DNA from: WQZF01 sp031556405
Lineage (GTDB): Bacteria > Pseudomonadota > Gammaproteobacteria > Burkholderiales > Rhodocyclaceae
NCBI GenBank assembly: GCA_031556405.1
Contig: JAVBTC010000032.1
Coordinates: 1-64,000 of the forward strand
Reading direction: 5' to 3'
DNA: 64,000 bases
Position numbers and translations under genes: made by a program. Below the pieces are notes generated by a model. That model was not told the DNA's origin, searched no databases, and saw only the letters and a list, made by a program, of their open reading frames with translations. Shown here one piece after another: positions 53,543-62,149 of this stretch (positions are counted from its first letter, which is position 1; each line of letters starts with the position of its first letter).

Positions 53543-55255
53543 ATGGAAGAAACTGATCAAACAACGCATATTTCGGGACTGGCACGCGCGCTGGTGCAGG
53601 CAGGGTTGTTCAAGGAAGCCGAAATCGGCGCTTTGCTCACCCTGGCGGCCAATAACAATACCAGTTTCATTACCCAGTTGCTGCAGACGAAAAAAATGAC
53701 GGCGCTGGAAGTGGCCCGTTTCGCCGCGAAATCCTTTTTTTGTCCGCTTCTGGATCTCGACGCTTACGATGAGTCCTATCTGCCGGTCAAAGTTGTCGAC
53801 CGCAGAATCATCGCCACGCACAAGATCGTTCCCCTGTATCAGCGCGGCAATCGTCTCTCGATCGCCATTTCCGACCCGACCAACCAGCGGGCGCTCGATG
53901 AAGTCCGGTTTCAGACCGGCTTGGCCGTCGATCCAGTGGTCGTGGAAGAGCCCAAATTGCTGCCGCTGGTCACGAAATATTCGGCGGGTGCCGAGGATGC
54001 GCTCAAAGGATTGGCCGACGACGAGCTCAACCTCGAATTTCTTTCGGACGAAGGCGCCTCGGGAGAAGAGGGCGGCGATGTGGACGATGCGCCGATCGTC
54101 AAATTCGTTCACAAGATGCTGATCGACGCGATCAACGACGGAGCGTCCGATATCCATTTCGAACCCTATGAAAAATTCTATCGGATCCGTTTCCGCACCG
54201 ACGGCATTCTTCACGAGGTGACGAACGTACCGTTGACGTTGAAGGAAAAAATCGCCTCCCGCCTGAAGGTTGTCTCGAAACTCAACATCGCGGAAAAACG
54301 GGTCCCCCAGGATGGGCGGATGAAACTGGCGCTGTCGAAGAGCCGCGCCATCGATTTCCGCGTAAGCACACTGCCGACATTGCACGGCGAGAAAATCGTG
54401 CTGCGGATTCTTGATCCGACTTCGGCGACCCTGGGCATCGAAGCCCTCGGGTACGAACCCGAACAGAAAGCGTTGTTGCTCGATGCCATTAAACGCCCTT
54501 ACGGCATGGTACTGGTGACCGGCCCGACCGGTTCCGGGAAGACAGTTTCGCTTTATACCTGCCTCAATATTCTCAACGCCCCGGGGGTCAATATTTCGAC
54601 AGCGGAGGATCCGGCGGAAATCAATCTCGCCGGAATCAACCAGGTCAACGTCGACGACCGTGCCGGGCTCACGTTCGCCTCGGCGCTCCGGGCCTTTCTA
54701 CGGCAGGATCCGGACATCATCATGGTGGGGGAAATCCGCGACCTGGAAACGGCGGAAATCGCGATCAAGGCGGCGCAGACCGGCCACATGGTGCTTTCGA
54801 CGCTGCATACCAACGACGCGCCGCAGACGTTGACGCGTCTTATGAACATGGGTGTGCCGACGTTCAATATTGCTTCCAGCATTCTCCTGATCACGGCACA
54901 GCGCCTGGCGCGGCGTTTGTGTTCCTGCAAGGTGCCGATGGAAGTGCCGACGGAATCGCTGTTCAACGCGGGGTTTACCGAAGAGGATCTCGACGAACCA
55001 TGGACGCTGTACGGCCCCAACCCGGAAGGGTGCGATGTCTGCAAAGGTTCGGGTTACAAGGGACGGCTCGGTATTTACCAGGTGATGCCGGTCTCGGAGG
55101 AAATTCAGCGTATCATTATGGCAAACGGTACAGCTCTGGATATTTCGGAGCAGGCAGTACGCGAAGGGGTCAAGGATCTGAGACTGTCAGGTTTGCTCAA
55201 GGTCAAACAAGGATTGACTTCTCTGGAAGAAGTATTGTCTACCACCAACCAATAA
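53543..55255 (+). CDS. pilB: Type IV pilus assembly ATPase PilB
   Basis: 570 residues. Powers pilus extension. The N-terminal GspE-type domain (about 10-150) has VDRRIIATHKIVPLYQRGNRL. The ATPase core has DGASDIHFEPYE near 205, Walker A GPTGSGKTVSLY near 328, the Asp box STAEDPAEINLAGINQ, Walker B RQDPDIIMVGEIRDLETAEIA near 392 and HTNDAPQTLTRLMNMG near 425. The zinc-binding Cys pairs (CSCK and CDVCKGSGYKGR) are present. No clear ribosome site precedes the ATG. It is the first gene of pilBCD. Confidence 0.97.
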   Translation: MEETDQTTHISGLARALVQAGLFKEAEIGALLTLAANNNTSFITQLLQTKKMTALEVARFAAKSFFCPLLDLDAYDESYLPVKVVDRRIIATHKIVPLYQRGNRLSIAISDPTNQRALDEVRFQTGLAVDPVVVEEPKLLPLVTKYSAGAEDALKGLADDELNLEFLSDEGASGEEGGDVDDAPIVKFVHKMLIDAINDGASDIHFEPYEKFYRIRFRTDGILHEVTNVPLTLKEKIASRLKVVSKLNIAEKRVPQDGRMKLALSKSRAIDFRVSTLPTLHGEKIVLRILDPTSATLGIEALGYEPEQKALLLDAIKRPYGMVLVTGPTGSGKTVSLYTCLNILNAPGVNISTAEDPAEINLAGINQVNVDDRAGLTFASALRAFLRQDPDIIMVGEIRDLETAEIAIKAAQTGHMVLSTLHTNDAPQTLTRLMNMGVPTFNIASSILLITAQRLARRLCSCKVPMEVPTESLFNAGFTEEDLDEPWTLYGPNPEGCDVCKGSGYKGRLGIYQVMPVSEEIQRIIMANGTALDISEQAVREGVKDLRLSGLLKVKQGLTSLEEVLSTTNQ

Positions 55256-55279
55256 AACTCATTCGACGACGGGGGCGTA

Positions 55280-56536
55280 ATGGCGACTCAGGCACGAACC
55301 ACCACGACAAGGAAACCGGCGAGAAGGATTTCTCCTGTAAACAAGGATCAGCTTTACCTTTGGGAAGGCAAGGGTAAAGACGGGAAAATCATTCGCGGCG
55401 AATTGCGTGCGCAAAGCGAGGCGCTGGTCAATACGACACTGCGCCGGCAGGGGATTGCCGTTCGCAAGGTCACCCGGCAAAAACTGAAACGCGGCGGCAA
55501 GATCAAGGAGAAGGACATCACGTACTTCACCCGCCAACTGGCGACGATGATGAGAGCAGGGGTGCCGTTGCTGCAATCTTTCGATATCGTCGGGCGCGGA
55601 CACGCAAACCCGGCGGTTGCCAGGTTGCTGCTGGAAATCAAGGCCGATGTCGAGACCGGGACATCGCTGTCGCAGGCATTTCGCAAGCATCCGCTGTATT
55701 TCGATGCGTTGTACTGCAACCTGGTCAGTGCCGGTGAACAGGCAGGTATTCTCGACACTCTGCTGGAGCGGCTGGCGACATACAAGGAAAAAATCCTGGC
55801 CCTGAAAAGCCAGATCAAGAAGGCGATGTTCTATCCGATTGCCGTCATCATCGTGGCGACCATCGTGACCATCATCATCATGCTGTTCGTCATCCCGGTG
55901 TTCAAACAGGTGTTTTCCAGTTTTGGCGCCGATCTGCCGGCATTGACGCTGGCGGTGATCAGCATGTCCGATTTCCTCGTTGCCCACTGGTGGTGGATGA
56001 TTCCGCTCGCGATCGCCGCCATCTTCGGGTTTTTCTTCGCATGGAGGCGCTCGGAGAAAATGCAGATCGTGATGGATCGCTTCTTCCTGCGCGTGCCCAT
56101 CTTCGGTCCGCTGATCCGAAAATCCGTCATCGCTCGCTGGAGCCGGACGCTTGCGACGATGTTCGCCGCCGGGGTTCCACTTGTCGAATCGCTCGAATCG
56201 GTGGGCGGGGCTGCCGGAAACTACGTTTATAAATCCGGTACGCAACAGATTCAGAACGAGGTCAGTACCGGTACCAGCCTTACCGTCGCGATGCAGAATA
56301 CCGATCTGTTCCCCAATATGGTGGTGCAGATGGTTTCGATCGGGGAGGAAACCGGCGCGCTCGATTCGATGCTGTCCAAGGTCGCCGATTTCTTCGAACA
56401 GGAAGTCGAGGATACCGTCGCTGCCCTGTCGAGCCTGCTCGAGCCGTTGATCATGGTGTTCCTCGGGGTTGTCATCGGCACCATCGTGATTGCGATGTAC
56501 TTGCCGATCTTCAAGCTGGGTTCGGTCGTGGGTTAA
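55280..56536 (+). CDS. pilC: Type IV pilus inner-membrane platform protein PilC
   Basis: 418 residues. Links PilB to pilin assembly. Two GspF repeats are visible: ITYFTRQLATMMRAGVPLLQSFDI near 92 and RWSRTLATMFAAGVPLVESLES near 295. Three membrane helices are present (about 190-212, 230-252 and 393-415). The N-terminal region YLWEGKGKDGKIIRGELRAQS is typical. It starts 24 bases after pilB with a G-rich ribosome site. Confidence 0.97.
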   Translation: MATQARTTTTRKPARRISPVNKDQLYLWEGKGKDGKIIRGELRAQSEALVNTTLRRQGIAVRKVTRQKLKRGGKIKEKDITYFTRQLATMMRAGVPLLQSFDIVGRGHANPAVARLLLEIKADVETGTSLSQAFRKHPLYFDALYCNLVSAGEQAGILDTLLERLATYKEKILALKSQIKKAMFYPIAVIIVATIVTIIIMLFVIPVFKQVFSSFGADLPALTLAVISMSDFLVAHWWWMIPLAIAAIFGFFFAWRRSEKMQIVMDRFFLRVPIFGPLIRKSVIARWSRTLATMFAAGVPLVESLESVGGAAGNYVYKSGTQQIQNEVSTGTSLTVAMQNTDLFPNMVVQMVSIGEETGALDSMLSKVADFFEQEVEDTVAALSSLLEPLIMVFLGVVIGTIVIAMYLPIFKLGSVVG

Positions 56537-56571
56537 GCCCGGTCTCGCACGGCTTCCGCATTTTCGTTCTC

Positions 56572-57426
56572 ATGCTTGATCTGCTCGCCTATCCGCCGCT
56601 GTTTGCAGCGGCGGCCCTGGTGTTGGGGCTGCTTGTCGGCAGTTTCCTCAATGTCGTCATTCATCGCCTGCCGCTCATGATGGAACACGAGTGGCGGAAC
56701 CAATGCGCCGAAATGCGCGACGAACCGCTTGAGGAAACGACGCTGACGCTGGCGAAACCGCGCTCGCGTTGTCCCGTGTGCGGACATTCGATTACCGCGC
56801 TGGAAAATATTCCCGTTTTCAGCTGGCTATTCCTGCGTGGGCGCTGTTCCGCCTGCCGTGCACCGATCTCCATGCGTTATCCGCTGATTGAAACCATCAC
56901 CGGAGTGCTGACCGCGTTTGTCGCATGGCATTTCGGATTCGGGTGGCAGGCGCTGGGCGCGTTTTTCTTGTTGTGGTCGCTGATCGCGCTGACGGGGATC
57001 GATTTCGACACGCAATTTCTGCCCGATTCGATCACGTTGCCGTTGTTGTGGCTGGGATTGTGCTTCAACCTGTTTTCCGTCTATACCTCGCTCGAATCGG
57101 CCGTGATCGGCGCTGTCGCGGGTTATCTCATTCTCTGGTCGGTATATTGGGCATTCAAGCTGATCATGAAAAAAGAGGGGATGGGGTATGGCGATTTCAA
57201 GCTGTTGGCGGCGCTGGGAGCGTGGCTGGGCTGGAAAATGCTGCCTTTCATCATTTTGTGCTCTTCTTTTGTCGGTGCCGTCGTTGGTATTTCGCTCATC
57301 GTCTTCGCCCGGCACGGGCGCAACGTACCGATCCCGTTCGGCCCATACCTCGCAGCGGCGGGATTTATCGCCCTGATCTGGGGAGAGTCACTGACACGGG
57401 CGTATTTTTCGACATTACAGGGGTGA
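56572..57426 (+). CDS. pilD: Prepilin leader peptidase/N-methyltransferase PilD
   Basis: 284 residues. Cleaves and methylates prepilins. The first helix ends GSFLNVVIHRLPLMM, and zinc-binding Cys pairs CPVC and CSAC follow near 68-104. The aspartate protease residues are in LTGIDFDTQFLPD near 143 and GMGYGDFKLLAALGAWLG near 205. About seven membrane helices are predicted. It ends the pilBCD set; coaE and yacG, which often follow, are not found here. Confidence 0.96.
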   Translation: MLDLLAYPPLFAAAALVLGLLVGSFLNVVIHRLPLMMEHEWRNQCAEMRDEPLEETTLTLAKPRSRCPVCGHSITALENIPVFSWLFLRGRCSACRAPISMRYPLIETITGVLTAFVAWHFGFGWQALGAFFLLWSLIALTGIDFDTQFLPDSITLPLLWLGLCFNLFSVYTSLESAVIGAVAGYLILWSVYWAFKLIMKKEGMGYGDFKLLAALGAWLGWKMLPFIILCSSFVGAVVGISLIVFARHGRNVPIPFGPYLAAAGFIALIWGESLTRAYFSTLQG

Positions 57427-57692
57427 GTGTTCCCGCCCGGGGCTTCCGGGAATTGCCCGGTACTTGTTGAAAAACGTTCCCGGCATCCCAGTTTTCCCAA
57501 CTCCACGTTTCCACTTCCGGATAACGGAGTTGCAGCGGATACCGTTCCGCTATCAGTCATAGCGGGTTACGCAAGAATCCGTACTCTGCCGCTTTTGCAT
57601 TGCCGCATTGCCTGTACTATCTGCGGCCTGTCTTTGCGTCTGAATTCTTGCGTGAACCTCTATATAATTCACTGTTTTTGGAGCGTTTTTTT

Positions 57693-57968
57693 ATGCCAAT
57701 TTACGAATACCGGTGCGATTCCTGCGGGTTCGAGCAGGAGCACCTGCAAAAACTGAGCGATCCTGTTCTGACCACATGCCCGCATTGTCATGCGGACGCT
57801 TATATCAAGAAAATTTCCGCGGCAGGGTTCAAATTGAAGGGCAGCGGCTGGTACGCGACCGATTTCAAGGGTGGCGGCGCCTCGTCCGCAACGAAAGGCG
57901 AGAAAAGCGATTCGCCTGCTTCCCCGCCGCCCTGCCAGGGCGGGCACGGCGCCTGTTCGTGTTGTTGA
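57693..57968 (+). CDS. FmdB-family zinc ribbon protein
   Basis: 91 residues from the ATG at 57693, with GGAG nine bases upstream. The zinc ribbon MPIYEYRCDSCGFEQEHLQKL with CPHCHADAYIKK is typical of FmdB/CxxC regulatory-type proteins, and the Ser/Pro-rich tail ends in Cys residues. A TATAAT lies about 26 bases upstream. This small gene precedes DUF502 and aspS in many betaproteobacteria; its biochemical role is unknown. Confidence 0.9.
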   Translation: MPIYEYRCDSCGFEQEHLQKLSDPVLTTCPHCHADAYIKKISAAGFKLKGSGWYATDFKGGGASSATKGEKSDSPASPPPCQGGHGACSCC

Positions 57969-57993
57969 GCGGACCAGACCTTAACTACCGCCG

Positions 57994-58602
57994 ATGCGTC
58001 GTTACTTCATTACCGGTCTTTTGATCTGGGTGCCGCTGGCGATCACCGTCTGGGTGTTGTCGCTGGTGGTCGGCCTGATGGACCAATCCTTGCGTTTGTT
58101 GCCGTCGGCGCTGCATCCGAAGAATCTGTTCGGTTTCGATATCCCGGGCGTCGGCACGGTACTGACGCTGCTGATGGTATTCCTGACCGGCATATTTACC
58201 GCCAACCTGATCGGGCAGCGGCTGGTGGTCTGGTGGGAGCGGCTGCTGGCACGGATTCCGGTCGTCAATTCGATTTACAACAGCGTCAAGCAGGTTTCCG
58301 ACACGCTGTTTTCGCAAAACGGACAGGCGTTCCGCAAGGCGCTCCTGGTGCAGTATCCGCGCCAGGGATTGTGGACGATCGCCTTCCTGACGGGGAAACC
58401 GGGCGGGGGCGTTGCCAAACATCTGCCGGAAGAGCACGTGAGCATTTATGTGCCCACGACGCCGAACCCGACCTCCGGGTTCTTTCTGATGCTGCCCAGG
58501 AGCGAAGTGATCGAGCTCGACATCAGCGTCGACGAAGCATTGAAATACATCATTTCCATGGGGGTGGTCACGCCTCCGGAACGTCATTCCAAAATCACCT
58601 AA
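57994..58602 (+). CDS. DUF502 membrane protein
   Basis: 202 residues. Two membrane helices: the N-terminal RRYFITGLLIWVPLAITVWVL and a second near 50-72 (GVGTVLTLLMVFLTGIFTANL). The DUF502 core VYNSVKQ-like IPVVNSIYNSVKQVSDTLF, followed by VQYPRQGLWTIAFLTG and VPTTPNPTSGFFLMLPRSEV, is clear. Function unknown; conserved next to aspS. It starts 25 bases after the FmdB gene and ends 21 bases before aspS. Confidence 0.93.
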   Translation: MRRYFITGLLIWVPLAITVWVLSLVVGLMDQSLRLLPSALHPKNLFGFDIPGVGTVLTLLMVFLTGIFTANLIGQRLVVWWERLLARIPVVNSIYNSVKQVSDTLFSQNGQAFRKALLVQYPRQGLWTIAFLTGKPGGGVAKHLPEEHVSIYVPTTPNPTSGFFLMLPRSEVIELDISVDEALKYIISMGVVTPPERHSKIT

Positions 58603-58623
58603 GAATTTCTTCAGATAAATATC

Positions 58624-60402
58624 ATGCGTACTCATTACTGCGGCCAGCTCAATTCTCAACATATCGGTCAGGAAATCTCGCTTTGCGGCTGGGCGCACCG
58701 GCGGCGCGACCACGGCGGCGTGATTTTCATCGACCTGCGCGACCGCGAGGGCATGGCCCAGATCGTTTGCGATCCGGATGTTCCGGAAATGTTCGCGATC
58801 GCCGAATCGGTGCGCAACGAATTCTGTCTGCGGATCACCGGCAAGGTGCGCGCGCGCCCCGAAGGCACGGTGAATCCCAACCTTCCCTCCGGCGAGATCG
58901 AAGTGCTGTGCCACGAAATCGAGGTGCTCAATGCCGCGCAGACGCCGCCGTTCCAACTCGAAGACCAGAACCTGTCCGAAACGGTGCGGCTCACGCATCG
59001 CGTCATCGATCTGCGCCGCCCGCAGATGCAGCACAACATGATCCTGCGCTACAAGGTGGCGCGGGCGTTCCGCCGCTTCCTCGACGATCACGGCTTTCTC
59101 GACATCGAAACGCCGATGCTCACCAAGAGCACGCCGGAAGGCGCGCGCGACTATCTCGTGCCGTCGCGCGTGCATGCCGGCGCCTTCTTCGCGCTGCCGC
59201 AATCGCCGCAACTGTTCAAACAGCTTCTGATGGTCGCGGGATTCGACCGCTATTACCAGATCGTCAAATGTTTCCGTGACGAGGATCTGCGCGCCGACCG
59301 CCAGCCGGAATTCACGCAGGTCGATATCGAAACCTCGTTCATGGGCGAGATGGAAATCACCGCGCTGATCGAAGAATTGATCCGTTACGTATTCAAGGAA
59401 AGCATCGATGTCGAACTGCCGAATCCGTTTCCGCGGCTTTCTTACGCCGAGGCAATGCGCCGTTACGGTTCCGACAAGCCAGACCTGCGCGTCACGCTCG
59501 AGCTCACCGATGTCACCGATGCGGTGAAGGACGTTGCCTTCAAGGTGTTCAGCGGCGTTGCCAACGCCGCCGACGGCCGTGTCGCGGCGCTGCGCATTCC
59601 CGGCGGCGGCGCGCTCACGCGCGGCGAGATCGACGCCTATACCCAGTTCGTCGGCATCTACGGCGCCAAGGGGCTAGCCTACATCAAGGTCAACGACATC
59701 GGACAGCTCAACGAAACCGGGCTGCAATCGCCGATCGTCAAGAACCTGCACGAGGCCGCGCTGAAGGCCATCGTCGAACGCACCGGGGCGCAGAACGGCG
59801 ACCTGATTTTCTTCGGCGCCGACAAGAACAAGATCGTTGCCGATGCGCTCGGCGCGTTGCGCGTCAAGATCGGGCATGAGAAAGGGTTCCTCACCGGAGC
59901 GGCCTGGACGCCGGTGTGGGTCGTCGACTTTCCGATGTTCGAATACGATGCCGACGCCAAGCGCTGGGTCGCCTGCCACCACCCCTTCACCAGCCCCAAG
60001 GACGAACATCTGGAACTGCTTTCCAGCGATCCGGGCAAATGCCTGGCGAAGGCCTACGATCTGGCGCTGAACGGCTGGGAAATCGGCGGCGGCTCGGTGC
60101 GGATCCACCGCGCCGACATTCAGCAGCAGGTTTTCGAGGCGCTCGCCATCGGTGAGGAAGAGGCGCGCGCGAAATTCGGCTTCCTGCTCGATGCGCTGCG
60201 CTATGGCGCGCCGCCGCACGGCGGGCTGGCATTCGGGCTGGACCGCATCGTGACGATGATGACCGGTGCCGAATCGATCCGCGACGTCATCGCCTTCCCG
60301 AAGACGCAACGCGCCCAGTGTCTGCTGACTGATGCGCCGTCCATGGTCGACGCGAAGCAGTTGCGCGAGTTGCACATCCGGCTGGACCGGAAAAGCGAGT
60401 GA
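58624..60402 (+). CDS. aspS: Aspartyl-tRNA synthetase
   Basis: 592 residues, bacterial class IIb form. The anticodon-binding OB fold begins MRTHYCGQLNSQHIGQEISLCGW. Class II motif 2 is CFRDEDLRADRQPEFTQVDIE near 217-237, the GAD insertion covers about 290-420, and motif 3 is PPHGGLAFGLDRIVTMM near 527-543. Betaproteobacterial AspRS of this type is often non-discriminating and also charges tRNA Asn when GatCAB is present; that cannot be decided here. Confidence 0.98.
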   Translation: MRTHYCGQLNSQHIGQEISLCGWAHRRRDHGGVIFIDLRDREGMAQIVCDPDVPEMFAIAESVRNEFCLRITGKVRARPEGTVNPNLPSGEIEVLCHEIEVLNAAQTPPFQLEDQNLSETVRLTHRVIDLRRPQMQHNMILRYKVARAFRRFLDDHGFLDIETPMLTKSTPEGARDYLVPSRVHAGAFFALPQSPQLFKQLLMVAGFDRYYQIVKCFRDEDLRADRQPEFTQVDIETSFMGEMEITALIEELIRYVFKESIDVELPNPFPRLSYAEAMRRYGSDKPDLRVTLELTDVTDAVKDVAFKVFSGVANAADGRVAALRIPGGGALTRGEIDAYTQFVGIYGAKGLAYIKVNDIGQLNETGLQSPIVKNLHEAALKAIVERTGAQNGDLIFFGADKNKIVADALGALRVKIGHEKGFLTGAAWTPVWVVDFPMFEYDADAKRWVACHHPFTSPKDEHLELLSSDPGKCLAKAYDLALNGWEIGGGSVRIHRADIQQQVFEALAIGEEEARAKFGFLLDALRYGAPPHGGLAFGLDRIVTMMTGAESIRDVIAFPKTQRAQCLLTDAPSMVDAKQLRELHIRLDRKSE

Positions 60403-60445
60403 ACGTGGTAGGCAATGCTGATCAGCCTATTATTCTAAATGAGAA

Positions 60446-60838
60446 ATGATGAATGGTCTAGCGGAGCCACCTCTGTACTTTCGGATCGCGCAAGTTGCCG
60501 TATCGCTGCAATTGATTGCCTTCACCGTGTTTTCGTTTCGTGGTGGCGCGGGTGGGATATTTCTTATAGTCAACTTTTTTGCATTGCTCGGATTGTGGCT
60601 TCGTGTGGCATGGGGACGCTTTTTGTGTTCTTGTGCCATTATTTTTTACGCCGTTGTCGTTGTTGCCCATTTGTTACCCGATATTGATGACCAGGGGACA
60701 AGTTTGCTGGAAGGGTGGTTCGGGACGATACCGCCCCTTTGGTTGTCTCTGCCCATTATATTGAGGAGCGTAGTGGTCATGCTGATCCCTCTGGTGTTGC
60801 TGGGCTGGTATCGAGATGGTTTTGAAAAACGCTGGTAG
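60446..60838 (+). CDS. Small membrane protein of unknown function
   Basis: 130 residues with four predicted membrane helices (about 14-32, 36-54, 60-79 and 98-122). No family is recognised. It is more AT-rich than aspS and follows it by 43 bases without a clear ribosome site; a second ATG lies one codon downstream. It may be an acquired or fast-evolving gene. Confidence 0.6.
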   Translation: MMNGLAEPPLYFRIAQVAVSLQLIAFTVFSFRGGAGGIFLIVNFFALLGLWLRVAWGRFLCSCAIIFYAVVVVAHLLPDIDDQGTSLLEGWFGTIPPLWLSLPIILRSVVVMLIPLVLLGWYRDGFEKRW

Positions 60839-60914
60839 TAAAGCGTTGCGTGCCCCACGTCCTGAACTGGATAGAAAGAACAAATAACGATACGAGAGCA
60901 GGAGGAGATGGGGT

Positions 60915-60986
60915 TCTAAATTAAAATATTAATTATAAGTTTTATGCGAATACGGTAGCTGATATTTATTTAATAAAATTTAGAAA
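60915..60986. repeat. AT-rich palindromic element with TTCTAA/TTAGAA ends
   Basis: 72 bases that begin TTCTAAATT and end AATTTAGAA, perfect inverted ends of nine bases, with AT-rich imperfect arms and a less AT-rich centre containing GTAGCTGAT. It lies between the small membrane protein gene and the convergent HDOD gene. Confidence 0.6.
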
Positions 60987-61064
60987 AATAAGCCGGTTCA
61001 CATTGATGCGCGAATGCGCTGTGCGTTTACTTACTGATTTCCGGCGTTTCGAAATTGCGCCGCC

Positions 61065-61925
61065 TCAATGCCCCGCCTGCGCCTTCTTATCGAGGCGATA
61101 GAGCATGTCGTCGGCGAGGTCGCTGATTTCCTGGTCCGTGCGCCCGAAATAGGCGGCGACTTTCCTGGCCGCCTTCTGCCATTCCTTGTCCTGATTCAGC
61201 CGCAGATGCTGGCCGGTGATATGGTCGGCGAGTGCGCTGATGGCGATCAGCGCGCGGGATTCTTCAGGAAGCCCTGCATCGTCGCGCAGCACGTCGTAAT
61301 CGTGGTGGCACAGGATTCCGGTCGTCACCGTCTGCGGCAGTTTCCATGAGCGGGCCAGCAGATAGCCGATCACGGCGTGATTGGTGTTGATGGCGTCGTC
61401 TTCGACCGCCGTGAAGTTGCGGTCCAGGCTTTCGTTGGCCCGGCGCAGAATGTCCTTGTAGTTCGGGAATCTCTGCACCAGCAGCGGGATGCCGCAATCG
61501 TGGAAGAGGCCGAAGGTGTACGCCGTCGCGGGCGAGGTTCCGCCGAGGATGCCGGCCAGGTCGGAACTCACCGAGGCGGTGTGGGCGGAATTGTCCCAGA
61601 AGCGTTCCAGGGAGGCTCCCTGCGCCGCGACATTTCTGCGCAGCAGCCCTTCGTAAATCAGGTTGGCGAGTGTGCCTAAACCGATCAGTTCGATCCCGTC
61701 GGAAACCGAGCTGATTTCGCCGCTGCCGCCGAAGAGCGGGGAATTCGCGAATTTGAGAATGATGGCCGCCAGCCCGACGTCCTTGCCGATGATCCGGGCG
61801 ACGCGCTGGTGATCGGGGGCCGGGCTGCGCAATTCCGTCGTCAGTTCGGTGAGGACGGCGGGGCTCGACGGAATCGGAATACCTTTCAGTACTTCCTGAA
61901 AACGCTGGTTTTCAAGAGGCTGCAT
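61065..61925 (-). CDS. HDOD domain signalling protein
   Basis: 286 residues. The HDOD domain spans about 10-210: IPIPSSPAVLTELTTELRSP, IGKDVGLAAIILKFANSPLF, VSDGIELIGLGTLANLIYEGL, YTFGLFHDCGIPLLVQRFP. HDOD proteins are HD-related but usually lack full metal sites and act in signalling or regulation. GGAGG eight bases before the ATG supports the start. It stands alone, convergent with the plus-strand genes before it. Confidence 0.92.
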   Translation of the reverse strand: MQPLENQRFQEVLKGIPIPSSPAVLTELTTELRSPAPDHQRVARIIGKDVGLAAIILKFANSPLFGGSGEISSVSDGIELIGLGTLANLIYEGLLRRNVAAQGASLERFWDNSAHTASVSSDLAGILGGTSPATAYTFGLFHDCGIPLLVQRFPNYKDILRRANESLDRNFTAVEDDAINTNHAVIGYLLARSWKLPQTVTTGILCHHDYDVLRDDAGLPEESRALIAISALADHITGQHLRLNQDKEWQKAARKVAAYFGRTDQEISDLADDMLYRLDKKAQAGH

Positions 61926-62098
61926 GCTTTCGACCTCCTTCGTTATATGTAGCGGTTATGCTACCGTTTCTCTCGCGGCGCGTCGACAGAGGGCGCTACC
62001 ATGGATGAGCGGCGCCTGCCGCCGGTATTAGGATGTATTCCAGGTTCAAAAAATAATTACAAGATAAAACCCGCTACGTTGATATAGATAAAGTTAAT

Positions 62099-62139
62099 CC
62101 ATATCTGGAAAATTCATGCTATATTCATGCCATATCCGG
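62099..62139. repeat. Short direct repeats behind the helicase gene
   Basis: CCATATCTGG (62099-62108) and CCATATCCGG (62130-62139) flank two copies of ATTCATGC. They lie just 3' of the helicase gene (minus strand). The spacer 61926-62149 is otherwise AT-rich with no gene seen. Confidence 0.4.
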
Positions 62140-62149
62140 CCCGGCGCAA